Source of the DNA: Litsea cubeba
Taxonomy: Eukaryota; Streptophyta; Magnoliopsida; Laurales; Lauraceae
Direction: 5' to 3'
Assembly: GCA_012931725.1 (NCBI GenBank)
Contig: CM022946.1
Span: 75,318,339-75,382,338 of the forward strand
Length of the DNA: 64,000 nucleotides
Positions 33,177 through 45,599 of this stretch are shown one piece after another. Position 1 is the stretch's first letter. The number at the start of each line of letters is the position of its first letter. The notes under the pieces are model-generated. The model saw only the letters and a program-made list of their open reading frames with translations. It was not told the DNA's origin and made no database searches. The translations under genes and the position numbers were made by a program.

Positions 33177-36100
33177 TTAAAAGAAACTAAGTTCTGTGTA
33201 TCCATATGAGCCATATGAGTGTTGCAACATTTCTTCAACCTCAATTTGAGGGCCAGAGCAACTCGTGCTTCTTTTCATTCGGCTACAGTTGATTGATTCT
33301 ACATCTGCTATAAAAATGCTACAAACTGGTCTGTGGTCTGAGAACTTAGACTCACCACGGACATATGACAACTGGTTTAGGCCTCTCCCATACCACAAAA
33401 TACGGTCGCACCTTCATGAATACATAAAATTATGAGATTTTCAGACACTACAAAAAGAAGGAAATGGAGAAATGTTGCCCAATTTTATATCTTTTTTTAT
33501 AATTTTATTTCTATTGTCCTGTCGAAAGAATTTATTCATTGCAGGCAGAGTCGTCAGTCCTACCATGCTGGTGTTCGTCTCCTCTCTTTTAGATGAAAAA
33601 TGTCCCCAACATATCGATCTGAATTATTCGAATATTTATAAGTGGGTGGGAAGAATATCTTTCCTTCATTCCATCCCTGAAAGACACGTCCACGTTTCTG
33701 CTCTATCCGGAGCTGCAGAAAGTAACTGAACGTTCAGTTCCACTGGTCATCAGAATGGGTAAAATAAAATGAAAAGGTAACTCTCAATAAAACCTTCCTC
33801 TAAAGCTCAATAATTCCCGCATATTATCCAAAGCTCTTCATGTCAGTACAGCTCAGAGAATAATGGCTAATAAAATACTAAAAATTATAATGCTAAAGAA
33901 ACAAAATAAAACAAATATTTTACCTGATCTTTTTCCAATAATGCTCTCCAGTTGTGCATTTCAACCAGTGCCTTCGCAGAACGATGTGAAAGAGCAATCC
34001 GGTAATTCAAATCCCCCAACCATATTATTCGACTAAAATAAGAGGAAAACATGTTACAGAACATATGAAGAAATTTCTACCTAAGAAAAAAATAGCATCA
34101 ATTGACTTCAAAATTATAAGCATATAAGCAAGTATTGAAAAGAAAATGATTTTCACTGACTGGCAAGGAGAAAAGAAAATGATTGGATGTGGTTGAAGTA
34201 CAAATGCCACTCCTGAAAACAGACTTGGATTAACTGAATGAAAAATACAGACTTACTCATGCTCAAGAATTGTTTCCGGTGACTTCTCATCCCCTAACCC
34301 ATGGACGGGTGGAAACCTCGTCTTTCTCAAGATCTCCATAACATCTGCATTTCTTCGTAGCTCATCGCCCTCCTTCTGCCCTGAGGTCAAATGACTACAG
34401 ACAAAGCAGAAAGCCGTTTGGTGCAAAGACATGCTGATCGAAATTGAGCCCTGGAGGACCACAACTATTGGTTAATCTCTTTGCAGAGGTCAAAGAAGAG
34501 TAAACCTCACAATCAAAACGTCCAGTGGTGTTGTGTACGATTGATCAAATACTTCAAAACAGCCAGTGATGAAATAAAAAATCGAAATATAAAAAAAAAT
34601 ATAGGTGAAGTTACTGTTAAAGGGTTTAGAGGACAACCAAAAAGATGCAAATGATGCTATGACATTAAACAAATCGCAGTCATATGTTAAAGAACTATCC
34701 AAAAACAGCAACGCAGTCATATGTTAAAGAACCATCAAAAAACAGCAATGTACCTTGTTTCCAAGATAACCCATCAATCCCCTGCCCACACAAGAGACTT
34801 TCATGTTCCTGACATAATCTCTCACGTCACTCTTCACCCATACCATTAGAAAGATCCCAACCATTTGCTTGCTTGCAACCAAACAGTACCTAGAATGCCC
34901 CATTGATCTATCTCTGTCCTCCATGGAAGAAGATGCACCATTTGACATTGGTGAGATGTAACCAGTACTTGGAGAATCTCCAGGTCCATTTTCATCATCA
35001 TCAGAACCCCACTTGAAATTGGGATCAAAATCGCTTGGCCTGTGACTGTACATGACCCGATCACAAACACTCAATCTTCGATCAAGTCGGGGTTGCGCAA
35101 TTGAGATATCATCGTCCATCCGCATACTGCGACTGAAGGACTGAAATGATCGGCGTTGGAAGAAAGTGGATGCCTTTTGCCTTGTTGATCCCTCAAAATC
35201 TGCATCAATTTCTGCAATAGGATTGGGAATGGGCGAAGGAGTATGGTAACCTCCACCTCCACTGGTGCCTGGAAGACTGTTTAGAGTCCTTCTGATGAGA
35301 GCCAGCCATTTTTTTGCTGGCCCACTGTCTTCTGCACCTAAAACATTCCCTGCATTTAGGGGCACAATTTCCTGAAACCTGAAAAAGGAAGAGATCAACA
35401 AAAGGTCCATTTAATCTTTGGGGTTTGATTAATGAATTCAATTTGCATACCCAATAGACATGAGAAAGGGAAAGAACATACCCCAAAACATAAATATCAG
35501 CAGGAGGGGAGGCATGAAGCCACTCTTCAAGATTCAAATAACTTGGTGGTGATTTTCCACCCACATTCCATGTTGCTACAAAGATCCTAACAACCCATGA
35601 GAAAAGGGGGCAAAATTCAATTCCACCACCCTAGAAAAAAAAAACATAAAATCAGAAGAAAAAAAAGTAAAGAAGGAAATTGACATGGAGGTTGAAATAC
35701 CTGTAATCTTGAACATCTGTGACATCGGCATCCAAATCGACCTTCCCACGCCGTACCCGATCAGAATTTCTATGTAACCTTTCTGCACGCCCAAGTGAAG
35801 AAAAAGATAACGATGCGGAAAAAAACAAAAGGAATTGAATTCACGGGCATCCAATGGGACGAATTTCGATGATGTGGTCCAAAGCTACAGTCATAGTCTG
35901 GGAGATGCAGAATCACCTGTTTTGCTTTTCTTGATTGTCCATGCTTCTTCCCTCTCTGAGATGCTGGTCCTCCATTCACCATCACCACCTGAAAAAGAAA
36001 GACCATAAAGTTAAAAAAGCAGCGCCTGATTACAGTTATATACATCAAACCAACGACACTAAATAGTGAAACGAGGGGTAAATGAAGCTTCAAAAGATGA

Positions 36101-36604
36101 AGATGCAAAGAGGGAAAACAAACAGCAACTGGAGTGTAAAAACACAAAAGTGCAGAATGCATCAAACCCACAAATTAGAAAATGCAATATATTGAGAACT
36201 CGAGCTGGAAACAATGAGAAAGGAATGTTTTAAGTATTACAAGCATAAGATTTCGAACCCAAAACCATGATTTTGAAATTAAGCTAGGAATCAATCTTGC
36301 AGCAACAGATGACCAACCCCAAATTTCCAAAAAGGATATAGGAGATGTACTATCAACAGAAAAAAGAAGACACCCACCTCCCATAACAACATCATCAGCT
36401 TGAAAGTCCTCAGCTTTGCTCTTGATGTTGAACAATTTTCGAACTATGTTCTTAGACCATGAGAGCTTTTGTTCAGAATAAAACAGAGAAACGGATTCAG
36501 AAAATCACAAACCTCACCCAAAATAACGATGACAAGGATAACAAAAGGACTTCTGAAGAAAGAAGAATAAAAACCTTGCTTTTCTTCGTGTGCTCATCTC
36601 TCAT
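33177..36604 (-). CDS. Type I inositol polyphosphate 5-phosphatase, ten exons
   Basis: Removes the 5-phosphate from inositol phosphates or phosphoinositides such as Ins(1,4,5)P3 and PI(4,5)P2. Coding exons on the minus strand: 36575-36604, 36378-36465, 35917-35988, 35701-35782, 35482-35586, 34754-35378, 34257-34450, 33924-34032, 33564-33712 and 33177-33411. They total 1,689 nt (562 residues plus stop), with GT-AG introns and frame kept at each junction. The N-terminus (LSWSKNIVRKLFNIKSKAED; KKSKTERLHRNSDRVRRGK) matches the CVP2/BST1-like group. The phosphatase domain starts at IFVATWNVGGKSP (about residue 92) and has the usual Ser-rich insert in exon 6. Catalytic motifs are WLGDLNYR (403-410) and PAWCDR (483-488). 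The C-terminus is GYTELSFF, typical of the family. I see no lesion. The start is set by a 10-codon first exon joined at CAAAAG. Relatives act in vein patterning and root-hair growth; the exact orthologue is not assigned. Confidence 0.9.
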
Positions 36605-37433
36605 TGTTTCACTACTTCATACAGCTGACCTGGTTTCTTTCCCTTTCTTCTCTGGTTTCTGGGTCTTTCTTAGAAGGAAGAAAGGACAAGACGAATGAAG
36701 GAAAAGGCTCAGCAGTTGAATTAATTTCACCTTTTTTTTTTCTTTTCTGATTTCTAGTTGTGGGTATTGTCTGAAATGAGCATAGGATTTAAGAGACGAG
36801 CTTGGTCAGCTGTAATATCTGATTTCTGTAGATAAATAAGCTCAAGAATTCTTTAGATGAAAGAACAAAAGGATTTTTGAAAAATGCGTATATGGGTTCC
36901 TATGCTACTGTCTAGAAAGAGCAATGAGCTGAAGAGAAGAACATCTGTTCCCCCCTTTTTTTTTGCTTCTGAGTTCTGTAGACAAAGAAGAGAAGATCCA
37001 TATAAATGGGTCTTTTTTTCCTTTCTGGGTTGTGTCCACAAAGGACAAATAACTCGATATAAAGAAGTTTAAGAATTCAAATCAAGGAAGAGGAGGCAAA
37101 ACCCCAATGTATGTTGCACAATGAGAGAGAGATAGAGAGAGAGAGCTTTCCAAAAACCTCGGTCTGAGTACAGCTAAGTATCGAATTTGAAGGGAATAAA
37201 GTGCAGGGGAGTCTCCCAAACCAAGGCCGGCCCAGCTGAAGGGTTTTTGGGCATTTTGGTCACCCAAAAGAACTGTCCGGCAAGCTGCCCGTTCCTGTCT
37301 CTCCTCTCTTTTATAACCCTGCCCACGGTCAGCAAAGTTTTAACCTTTATTTTTCCAAGCTGTATTTGGTCTTCCATGGGGGTGAAGACTACGGAGAAAA
37401 AGCAGTTAAAGGGGAAACAAAAGATAAAGGGTA
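36605..37433 (-). promoter_or_regulatory. 5' leader and promoter of the phosphatase gene
   Basis: On the minus strand GTTATAAAAGAGAGG puts a TATA box at 37308-37315, about 700 bp before the ATG. A CT microsatellite at 37119-37143, common in plant leaders, lies between. The leader probably contains an intron or is long; I could not fix the splice sites. The inverted SINE-like composite begins about 120 bp upstream of the TATA box. Confidence 0.5.
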
Positions 37434-37776
37434 TGTAAGGGGGATTCGTTGATGTCAGTGGTGCCACTTGGGCGACCCACCGTAGCCCTCCCGCCTCCAC
37501 AGAAGAGCCATTTGTTTATTTGGCTCCTTTGGAGTGGCCTCCCCAGGACTCGAACTCGAGACGTTAAAGTCTTAAGAATTCACTCCCTGGTACCACTTGA
37601 GCTACTAGCCCAAGTGGTACCAGGGAGTGAATTCTTAAGACTTTAACGTCTCGAGTTCGAGTCCTGGGGAGGCCACTCCAAAGGAGCCAAATAAACAAAT
37701 GGCTCTTCTGTGGAGGCGGGAGGGCTACGGTGGGTCGCCCAAGTGGCACCACTGACATCAACGAATCCCCCTTACA
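37434..37776. repeat. First head-to-head inverted SINE-like dimer
   Basis: Two arms of about 170 bp, nearly perfect inverted copies, meet near 37605 (GAGCTACTAGCCCAAGTGG). Reading outward, each has a pol III A-box-like TAGCTCAAGTGG, then 40-45 bases later a B-box-like GAGTTCGAGTCC, then a SINE-sized body ending CGAATCCCCCTTACA. Each arm yields the same meaningless open frame of 65 codons on opposite strands, which confirms how perfect the symmetry is. Confidence 0.85.
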
Positions 37777-37796
37777 AAAAAGGCCGGCCTTTTTGT
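37774..37796. repeat. Small palindrome ACAAAAAAGGCCGGCC...
   Basis: A/T-tracts flank GGCCGGCC symmetrically (ACAAAAAA and TTTTTGT). It lies exactly between the two larger inverted repeats and shares its ends with both (TACA and TGTA). Confidence 0.7.
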
Positions 37797-38424
37797 AGGG
37801 GATGCGATATCGCGGGTCCCCCCACGGGGAATAGGCGGGGCCCAGGGCCCCGGGCCTATTGTGTACACTTCAGGAGTGTGCTCCCTAATCATGCATTTGT
37901 CCCGGGCAGGAGCGTGTCACGTACCCAGGGGCCTCCCCAGGAGTCGATCCCAAGACCTCTCCCTTAAGAGATTTCTTGGACTTACCCTGGTACCACTTGA
38001 GCTAGGGATGCGATATCGCGGGTCCCCCCACGGGGAATAGGCGGGGCCCAGGGCCCCGGGCCTATTGTGTACACTTCAGGAGTCGTGCTCCCTAATCATG
38101 CATTTGTCCCGGGCAGGAGCGTGTCACGTACCCAGGGGCCTCCCCAGGAGTCGATCCCAAGACCTCTCCCTTAAGAGATTTCTTGGACTTACCCTGGTAC
38201 CACTTGAGCTACTAGCCCAAGTGGTACCAGGGTAAGTCCAAGAAATCTCTTAAGGGAGAGGTCTTGGGATCGACTCCTGGGGAGGCCCCTGGGTACGTGA
38301 CACGCTCCTGCCCGGGACAAATGCATGATTAGGGAGCACGACTCCTGAAGTGTACACAATAGGCCCGGGGCCCTGGGCCCCGCCTATTCCCCGTGGGGGG
38401 ACCCGCGATATCGCATCCCCTACA
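37794..38424. repeat. Second inverted SINE-like group, three copies of about 208 bp
   Basis: Two direct copies (37797-38004 and 38005-38213) are followed by one inverted copy (38214-38424). Reading outward, units begin CAAGTGGTACCAGGG (A-box-like), have GGGATCGACTCC (B-box-like) and end CGCATCCCCTACA. The junction CTACTAGCCC is the same as in the first dimer. The middle and inverted copies share CGTGCTCCC where the first has TGTGCTCCC, so those two are closest. The whole pair of groups, 37434-38424, is flanked by GGGTA (37429-37433 and 38425-38429). Confidence 0.82.
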
Positions 38425-38985
38425 GGGTATATAAGAGGGCTGGGAAGGAGAGCTTCTCTTTCTTCTGTTTCTTCAAACCAATAAAAGAAATACAGGTAAG
38501 GGTATGTGGTGGGGTCTGTATATGCATTTTTTTTCCTTTCTGTTCTGGTTTTTTTGTTTAGATGGATGTGGGGCTTTCAATGGAAAAAGGGGCATGTCTG
38601 AATCCTTGAGAGAGATTTGTGGGGGTTCTGGGTGAGATTGTGGAAGTTTCAGACGTGCTTTTTGTATAGGTCATGTGTTGCTTTTGTGGGACAATGTGTT
38701 TGTTTGTTCTTCTCTTGATTAAATTTAGATTTGAATTGAATTGAAGTGTAGAACCTGGGTGCAGCTGATGCAAGTTTTGGCTCACCTAGGGTTCTGTCTG
38801 GGGTATATACAGCAACTGGCGTTTGTTATGTGACAAATTGTTTCTTCAGAGCCCTAGCTCTTAGACTTGCCCTTGGCGTGTGTATCTTGGTTCATATATT
38901 GGCTGTCTCACTGTTATTAGCATCATGAGCAGAAGCAAATCACCCAATCCCTTTCTTGCATGTGGGATCCATTGTGAATCCACAA
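38425..38985 (+). promoter_or_regulatory. Possible divergent promoter and first exon
   Basis: TATATAAGAGGG at 38428-38439 is a good TATA box. It is followed by a CT-rich leader-like stretch and, at 38495, ACAG/GTAAGGG, a strong splice donor. No coding exon is visible before the element B LTR starts (about 38986). If a gene begins here, its next exon lies beyond the retrotransposon nest or has been lost. Confidence 0.35.
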
Positions 38986-39951
38986 TGTAGTGACCCGGGT
39001 GTGGAATTTCAAATTCTCATTGTACATCCAACATTTGAAATGCTGGAATTCAAAATTGGGTTGGTATATAGTGTGTGGGGAGATTTCCAAGACACCAGGA
39101 TTATGCTAATCTCGGCTATAGGATGTCAATTAACATTCTCACGTGCCATCCACGTGCCATCCAGATACGTCTTGGCTGCCGGGACAGAGGCCTCAGCCGA
39201 AACCAGACTAACTTTGGCTGCTAGCGCCGAGCTCGGCTACCAAGGATCCACTTCGGCTAAAGAGCTTGACCTCGGCCAAAGGAGCCGGGACGAAAGCCGA
39301 AATAAAGAAGAACCCCCCTCGCGCCCCACGCCCGCCACGTCATCAGACATGTGGCAGAATAGGGGCACGAGCCAGAGGGACAGATGCGACATCCCAGCCG
39401 TCCACAATCTTCGCCAGATCGCTGACAGGGCAGCATCCAGCGGCTGTAACCAAATCAGGGCAAGGCCCGAGGATGGATCTGATGGGACCTCTACCGCCAA
39501 AGGCGTCCAACATGATCTGGCCCAACATGACATGCATTTAATGCAATGTGGGTTGATCGGACTGGCAATAAATGCTTTGTGGGCTGAGATGGACCCGCAT
39601 TTATTACTTTGTGGGCTGATAAGAGTTTCCCTATCAAATCAAGGGACCCACTCCAAAATATCGTCCAAAATATCATCAAGAGTCCTTTATAAATAGGACC
39701 ACATTCCATAACCAAGGTACGCAATATTCATATTTGAGAGCTGTTACTCTGCCTCTCTTCTTCCTCTCTTTCCTTTGTTCAAGTTCATACACTGAGTTAG
39801 GCATCGGAGAGCCTTGCGCTACTCAGGCCAGGGTCTTCTGACCGTTTGCTCTTCCCTTTTCAGGCTTTGAGGCAGCAGATCTTCTTCTTTCATTTGGATA
39901 AGTCCTATCAGGCACCCCTAATCTTGTGAGTCATTATTTTTTGCACTTACA
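38986..39951 (+). mobile_element. 5' LTR of Tat-type element B
   Basis: The right end is clear: TTACA at 39951, then TGGCGCCGTCTGTGGGAA (39954), the usual primer-site region of plant Tat/Athila-type elements. The TATA box TATAAATA is at 39688-39695. The left end is uncertain; TGTAG at 38986 would pair with the TTACA end. The U3 part is rich in CGGCT/AGCCG motifs (39110-39310). Confidence 0.65.
39688..39695 (+). promoter_or_regulatory. TATA box of the element B LTR
   Basis: TTTATAAATAGGACC lies about 260 bp before the LTR end, with a CT-rich start region downstream. Confidence 0.7.
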
Positions 39952-39953
39952 AT

Positions 39954-39971
39954 TGGCGCCGTCTGTGGGAA
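39954..39971 (+). other. Primer-binding site of element B
   Basis: TGGCGCCGTCTGTGGGAA, two bases after the LTR end. The first nine bases match the complement of the 3' end of plant tRNA-Asp. Confidence 0.7.
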
Positions 39972-39998
39972 AGTATCATCACAACCTTCTCAAACACC

Positions 39999-41740
39999 AT
40001 GCCTCCAAAAGCCAAGAAAGGCGGAGAGTCTTCGAGACCAATGATCCAGCTACCGGGCCCATCGACGGACGCCCCTCCTCACGGGCGGTCCGGAGCGGGG
40101 CTTGGCGCGTCTGCAGGCGAGGAGCGCCTGGGCTCGCACCTCTTCGTCGAAATTCCCTTCCAAGAGCAAGTTGAGGATTCACCCTCGGGCGAGGAAGTCA
40201 CGCCTCCCCGACGGGACGAGCGGCGACACGAGCGTCCTCGGAAAGACAAAGCCGTGGCAGTCGACAAGCCACGCCGTCCGCAACACCCCGATGACGGAGG
40301 GGATATCGCAGCTCAAAACGCCCGTATCCAGAAGTAAGAGAGAGTAATCCGCCAGCTCCAGCATCAACTGAGAGCAGCACAGACTGCCTCGTTAAGGCAG
40401 CCCTCCGGACCCCAAGGCGAGAAGAGAGCCATCCAGAGCGAGGTAGTCCAGTCCCCCCACGAGGATTTGAGAGCCTATTTGGACGAAAAGCGCAGCCAGG
40501 CCCACGACGAAGGCTCTAGCAACAGCCGAAGTCGTCGTGGCCGTGACAGGCGAGCTCATAGCCATCACAGTCAGGGCCACTCGAAGCGGAAGTCAAGAGC
40601 ACTGTCACCAGAGAAGGATGACGAGCAGGAGTGACTCGACAAGTGTATTAAGCTAGCACTTCAGCATAACTTGGAGATGCGGGACCAGCAAGATATTTGC
40701 GGCCCCACCGATCTGGGGGTCACTCCCTTTACGCGGGATATCGAGGAGACTCCCCTGCCAAAGAAGTTCTCTGTCCCGTGGTTTGTCCCTTACGACGGAG
40801 TCTCAGATCCAGCCACTCACCTACGACATTTCTCTCAGAGGATGTCCATCTAGGGAACGAGGGCCACCTCAATTGCAAAATCTTCTCCTCCAGTCTGGGC
40901 GACCTCCCCCTGAAGTGGTTATGCGCCCTCCCGGAGAAGTCTATCTTGAGTTGGAGACAGCTCCAGCTCTCTTTCTTAAAGAATTTTCAAGCCTACAGCG
41001 TCGTCCCCAAGACCGATGCTGATATTCTGGCCCTGAAGATGAAGCAGGGCGAGACCATCACCCAGTTCGCCAGACGGTTCTGGGCGGTTTACAACCAGAT
41101 TGAGGTTACTAGGGACGAAGTGGCAATCTTCGCCTTCCGGAATGCTCTATTACCGGGAACGAGCTCAGGAAAGACCTGGCCGGAGACCCCGTATCCTTCG
41201 TGCCAGCCTTGATGTCCAGGATAAAGCGCTATGTCGCCCGGGAGGAAGATGATATCCGGGCCCGGAAAAACCACGGCGCGGGACAAAAGGATAGGGGCAA
41301 CCAGCCCCAGCAGAGGGAGAAGAAGCCCTTTCGGAAGGAAGAACCGAAACAAGCCTGGGTCTCCAGCTCAGCAAAAGCTACAGCGTCCAGGTCTGGGGGC
41401 AGCAGGAAGACCAGACCTCCTCCTGATGCGTACCAGGCTGTGAATGTCGTCTTCAGGGAGCCGATCCACTAGATTATGAACAAGATAAAAAACAGGCCAT
41501 TCTTCAGCTGGCCTCAACCCATGTAGAGTGATCCCTCCTCCCATGACTAGAGCAGGTTCTGTGCCTACCACAAATAGAATGGGCACAAAACCGAGGAGTG
41601 CAGGACCTCGAAGTTTCACCTGGAGAAGCTCGCCAAGGAAGGCCACCTTGAGGAGTTCGTCAAGGCAGGAGATGCCAAAAGCGGCGGCAGCGGCCGAGCT
41701 CATCAGAGCGCAAATAAGGACCCAGACAGCGAAGAGTCTG
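39999..41740 (+). pseudogene. gag: gag of Tat-type element B (broken)
   Basis: Starts at the ATG encoding MPPKAKKGGESS, 45 bp after the primer site. Stops occur at about 40335, 40632 and 40851, and there are several frameshifts. The gag capsid domain is recognisable at 40720-41170 (TPFTRDIEETPLPKKFSVP, YDGVSDPATHLRHF, then SWRQLQLSFLKNFQAY and KQGETITQFARRFW). A zinc motif of the form C-x2-H with GHKTEEC lies at about 41553-41608. The sequence is too degenerate to make protein. Confidence 0.8.
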
Positions 41741-42723
41741 AGAAGATCATCAATGTGATCCATCTGGCGCCCTCAGTTCCCTCTCCCTCAGCTAGAGGCA
41801 ACGCCCAGGCTTGTGCCGAGGCCAGGCAGGCCTCGCATGGGAAGGAAGTTATGAGAGCCGAGCTCGGACCGGCGTCCAAAAGAGCACGGCGCGAGCGCCC
41901 AGCTATCTCATTTTCAGATAAGGACCTCAAAGGAGTGCAGCTTCCCTATAACGATCCCCTGCTCCTGACGATGAAGCTGCAAGACTTCACAGTGAAGCGG
42001 ATCCTCATCGATTCCGGCAGCTCATTTGAAGTCCTCTACTATGGATGCTTCAAGAAGATGGGGCTCTGATTTGAAAGAAGCTCGCACGCCTCTGATAGGG
42101 TTCAGCGCCAAGTCGGTCTACCCCAAGGGGAGAACCACTCTGGAGACCAGAGTGGGCGGAGCCTCGGTGATGACCTACTTCCTTATGGTGGACGTTCCCT
42201 CCCCCTACAATGCCATTATGGGCAGGGCGTGGCTCCACAGGATGGAAGCAGTCCCCTCCACTCTCCATCAGAAGCTGAAGTTCGTGTTTGAAGATAAGGA
42301 AGGCAAGATGGAGGTGGTTACAGTCGAAGGGGATCAGTAGCTGGCCAGGCAGTGTTGTTGGCCGTGGTCCCTAGAGAGAAGGAGCCAGAGCGAGTGAATT
42401 TGGCAGAGTTTGAAAGGGGGTTGAACAAGATCGGCCGAGATCTTGACAAGAAGAGCATTGAAGATCTAGCCAAAGTCAGGATCGATCCACTCGACCCTGA
42501 CAGATTCTTCCTGATCGGCACCCAGCTGCATGACCCCGAGAGAGCCGAGCTCTCAAGATTCTTGATGCAGAACGTAGACGACTTCGCTTGGACTCCGAGC
42601 GAAATGCCTGGGGTTGCCCCCGAGGTCATGTGCCACAGGCTGAACGTGGATCCCAACTAGAAGCCAGTGGTGCAGAGGGCCCGCAAGACGGGGTTGCAGC
42701 AGAGAGAAGCGGTGGTCGAAGAA
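41741..42723 (+). pseudogene. Protease and start of reverse transcriptase of element B
   Basis: The protease active site is seen as ILIDSGSSFEVLY (about 42000-42045), followed after a frameshift by the flap-like YNAIMGRAWLH region (42208-42243). From 42355 the spacer leads to FAWTPSEMPGVAPEVMCHRL (about 42585-42645), which is the typical entry to RT in Tat elements. The sequence stops at 42723, where the LTR of copy 2 starts. The catalytic RT part should lie beyond the window. Confidence 0.8.
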
Positions 42724-45343
42724 TGTTGACACCAAAAATGTCACTTTGCCTCTTCAAGATCCAAAGAGCTACATGAAGTCACAACCTGCCATAAATAGGC
42801 AATGCTACTTCCAAAAAATCAAATCTTGTCAGAATCAAACAAAAACTGCAAGATCCTTCAAGACAGCAAAAAGAGGAGTACACAAGAAGTTTCGGGCCAT
42901 TTCAAAATCATTTGGCCTAACTTCGCTTCTCCGGCAGCTGAAAAGGAGCTCCCGGCGGCGAAAGCATCGGAGACACCAAATCTTCGATTAGAGCCAATGG
43001 ATGGTCTCAAAATACATCCAATAGGCTCCACGTCAAGTTCCGAGTCAAACCGACAACGTTTGACCATACATCAACCCTCGAACAACTAAATCAAGCCTCT
43101 CGGCGGCGAGAACCGCCGAGGCCATCACTCATCAGATAGAGCACATGGACGGCATCAAAATGCTTACAAAGGGCTACACGTCAAATTTCAGGTCATTTCG
43201 ACAACATTTGACCATACTTTGACGCTCGGAAGCCAAATCAGGTCTCTCGGCGGCGAAGCTCCCCGGGACCATGATTTCCAAGACAGAGCCTATGGATCAT
43301 CTTAAAATGACTCCAATAGGTTCCCTGTCAAATTTCAAGTCAATCGGACATCGGTTGACCGCACATCAAACCGCGACATCTTTATCACGACAAAAGCAAG
43401 TCTACTGGTGATAGGACCACAAACGGCTTCAAAACTCAAACAAAAGCCTATGGTTGGTCTTATTTATTACTCAGCAGGCTTCACCCCAAATTTCAGGTCA
43501 TTCCGACATCGTTTGACCCAGTTTCAGCTTCTGATGGAAAATCGGCAGCTCTGCCGGACAAAGTCTTCGGCTTTCTCAGGAAATTGGAAACTTTGCAAAA
43601 TGAAATGCAAGGATTCTCATCAGGTTTTCTATAGGGAAATCAGGCGAATAAATGATCAAAAATGTCAAGGAAAAATAAAGAAGAAAGAAGAATCGAAAAA
43701 CAGCAAAAACGGAAACAAAACGGGACAAAAGGGGGAAACCCCCCCCCCCCCCAGGGTCGCAGACCCCTGCGACCCTGGGGCCCGGGATCGCCCGGTGAGC
43801 CCCGGAAAATCCGTTTTTCGCCGTTTTTTCGCGATTCGAAGCGTCCGACCTCTGGTATTTTCCAAAATTCATACTTTTGAGACACCAAATCCTCTAACAT
43901 CCGTCAAAAACACGGGTTAATCATCAAAAGTATCGAAATCAACATTGATCGCCAACTGGTCAACCAAAAAAAAGTGTGCTTTCTACCCGACCGATCGAGA
44001 AATCGACAGGACAGATGGCACCGACCCGCTGTTGGCTACCAACACCTGAAGTTACACGGTCATCCGATGTCGATCTACATGAAGATCCATCATTGATCAT
44101 CGCCAGAAGAAACCCAAAAGATGCTTCACGGCCCGCGACTCTTCAACTGCTCGGCGACCACTTAATGCGATTAATTGACTAGCTTTATTGCAGTCATTAA
44201 TCCACTTCTTTGGACGGCCCAATCAGAAGCAAGCATCCGGGAGTTACAAGTCAATTGATTCATGGCATTCAACCCATGAAACTCTTCCCATCATGGCGAT
44301 TAAATGCGATTAGATGCCCTCAATCTCCTCCGGCCAATCAGAAGCCAAGAAAAAGGAGTTACAAAATAAATGAATTAAATCCTGTAACTCCTCCCATTAT
44401 GCGGCTTAATGACAATAAAAGCCCATAAACCCTCCTAAATGGCTACCTAAAAGCCTATAAATAGGAGAGCTCTCCAAGAAGAAAACAGCACAGACAGTAG
44501 AGATCACACAGACAACAGACTGCAGAAAATCCAGAAACTCAGACAGAAAAAGGCATCGAAAATCTAAGAGAAAGAAAGAGAGAAAACTCTGCGGAAGTTA
44601 TATACCGACAACCGCTATAAGGTGACAAAAGTCCCTTGGGGGGGTACCCCCCCCCCCCCAAGGTCCTTGCCTTCTCCTTCTGCCTCCAATGGCTTAGACG
44701 TCGCTTTTCAGCCCGTCTACTTGGCTTTTTATTGGACATAGGACCTCCTCTTGGTCTTTGTCCTCTAAAAACCTGAGGTTATAGCGAAGTCAAGTGATTC
44801 AATAGCATCCTCTGTTCTGATCTGCATGGATGATGGCGAAGTCCACATATGGCTTGCGACCGTCAATCTGAACGGGTCCCCAACAATCTCCTAAGAAGTT
44901 AGATCCTCCTTTACTTGCTTTTCATTGTAGTTTGTATTTTTTTTAAAAGAGACAAAAATAACAACTCTTGTCTTTCATTATTGATAAGAATTGTAAATCG
45001 GCTATAAACGCCAAAATCGGCTATAAACGCCAAAAATCGGCTATAAACGCCAAAATCGGCTATAAATGCAAAAAAAAATCGCCTTTCACGGCAAATCAAG
45101 AAAATGTCTCTTTTCTTAAATATATGTGCAATGGAAAACTTGAAAGAAGTTGATATCCTTTTTACTTGCGAAGGTTGATCTCCGGATCACCACTTGTAAT
45201 TCCAAGTAAAATAGAAAATCTGGCACACCCACACAAAAAAAAAGTGGATGCACGCCTCTGCCCCCCAGTTACGAAAGGGTCGGACCCAATGGACTCCCAC
45301 GTCCGCCGACCTCAGTAGAACCAGGCAGAAGCGCGGTCCATCA
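42724..45343 (+). repeat. 5' LTR of copy 2
   Basis: Starts TGTTGACACC and ends GCGGTCCATCA, 2,620 bp. The TATA box lies near 44457, a long C-run at 43739-43752, and four CGGCTATAAACGCC units at 44998-45070. Confidence 0.88.
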
Positions 45344-45599
45344 AGCTGGCTCCACCCGGTGAGACCCGTTCATTTGAAAACACGATGCTAGAAATGAAAT
45401 ATTTGCATATCATATCTTTTGCTCTATGCATATATTTCTTTTCCTCAATTCCTTAGCTACTTTCTAATTGGTGGCCTCTGTTGGATTCCGCATCTAAAAA
45501 AAAATGAGATGAGATTTTTTGGAAATTTCTAATTCTTTGAATTTATTTCCACTCTTTCTCTTTTCAAAAAAACAAAAAAAAAATTAGATTTCTCGGTTT

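Noticed and set aside
37606..37680. Possible tRNA gene (A-box- and B-box-like sequences)
   Set aside because: No acceptor stem closes and no normal anticodon arm forms; the boxes belong to a SINE-like head present in several copies.
37449..37761. Two 65-codon frames on opposite strands with nearly identical protein
   Set aside because: They are the same sequence read from the two arms of the inverted SINE-like dimer, not genes.
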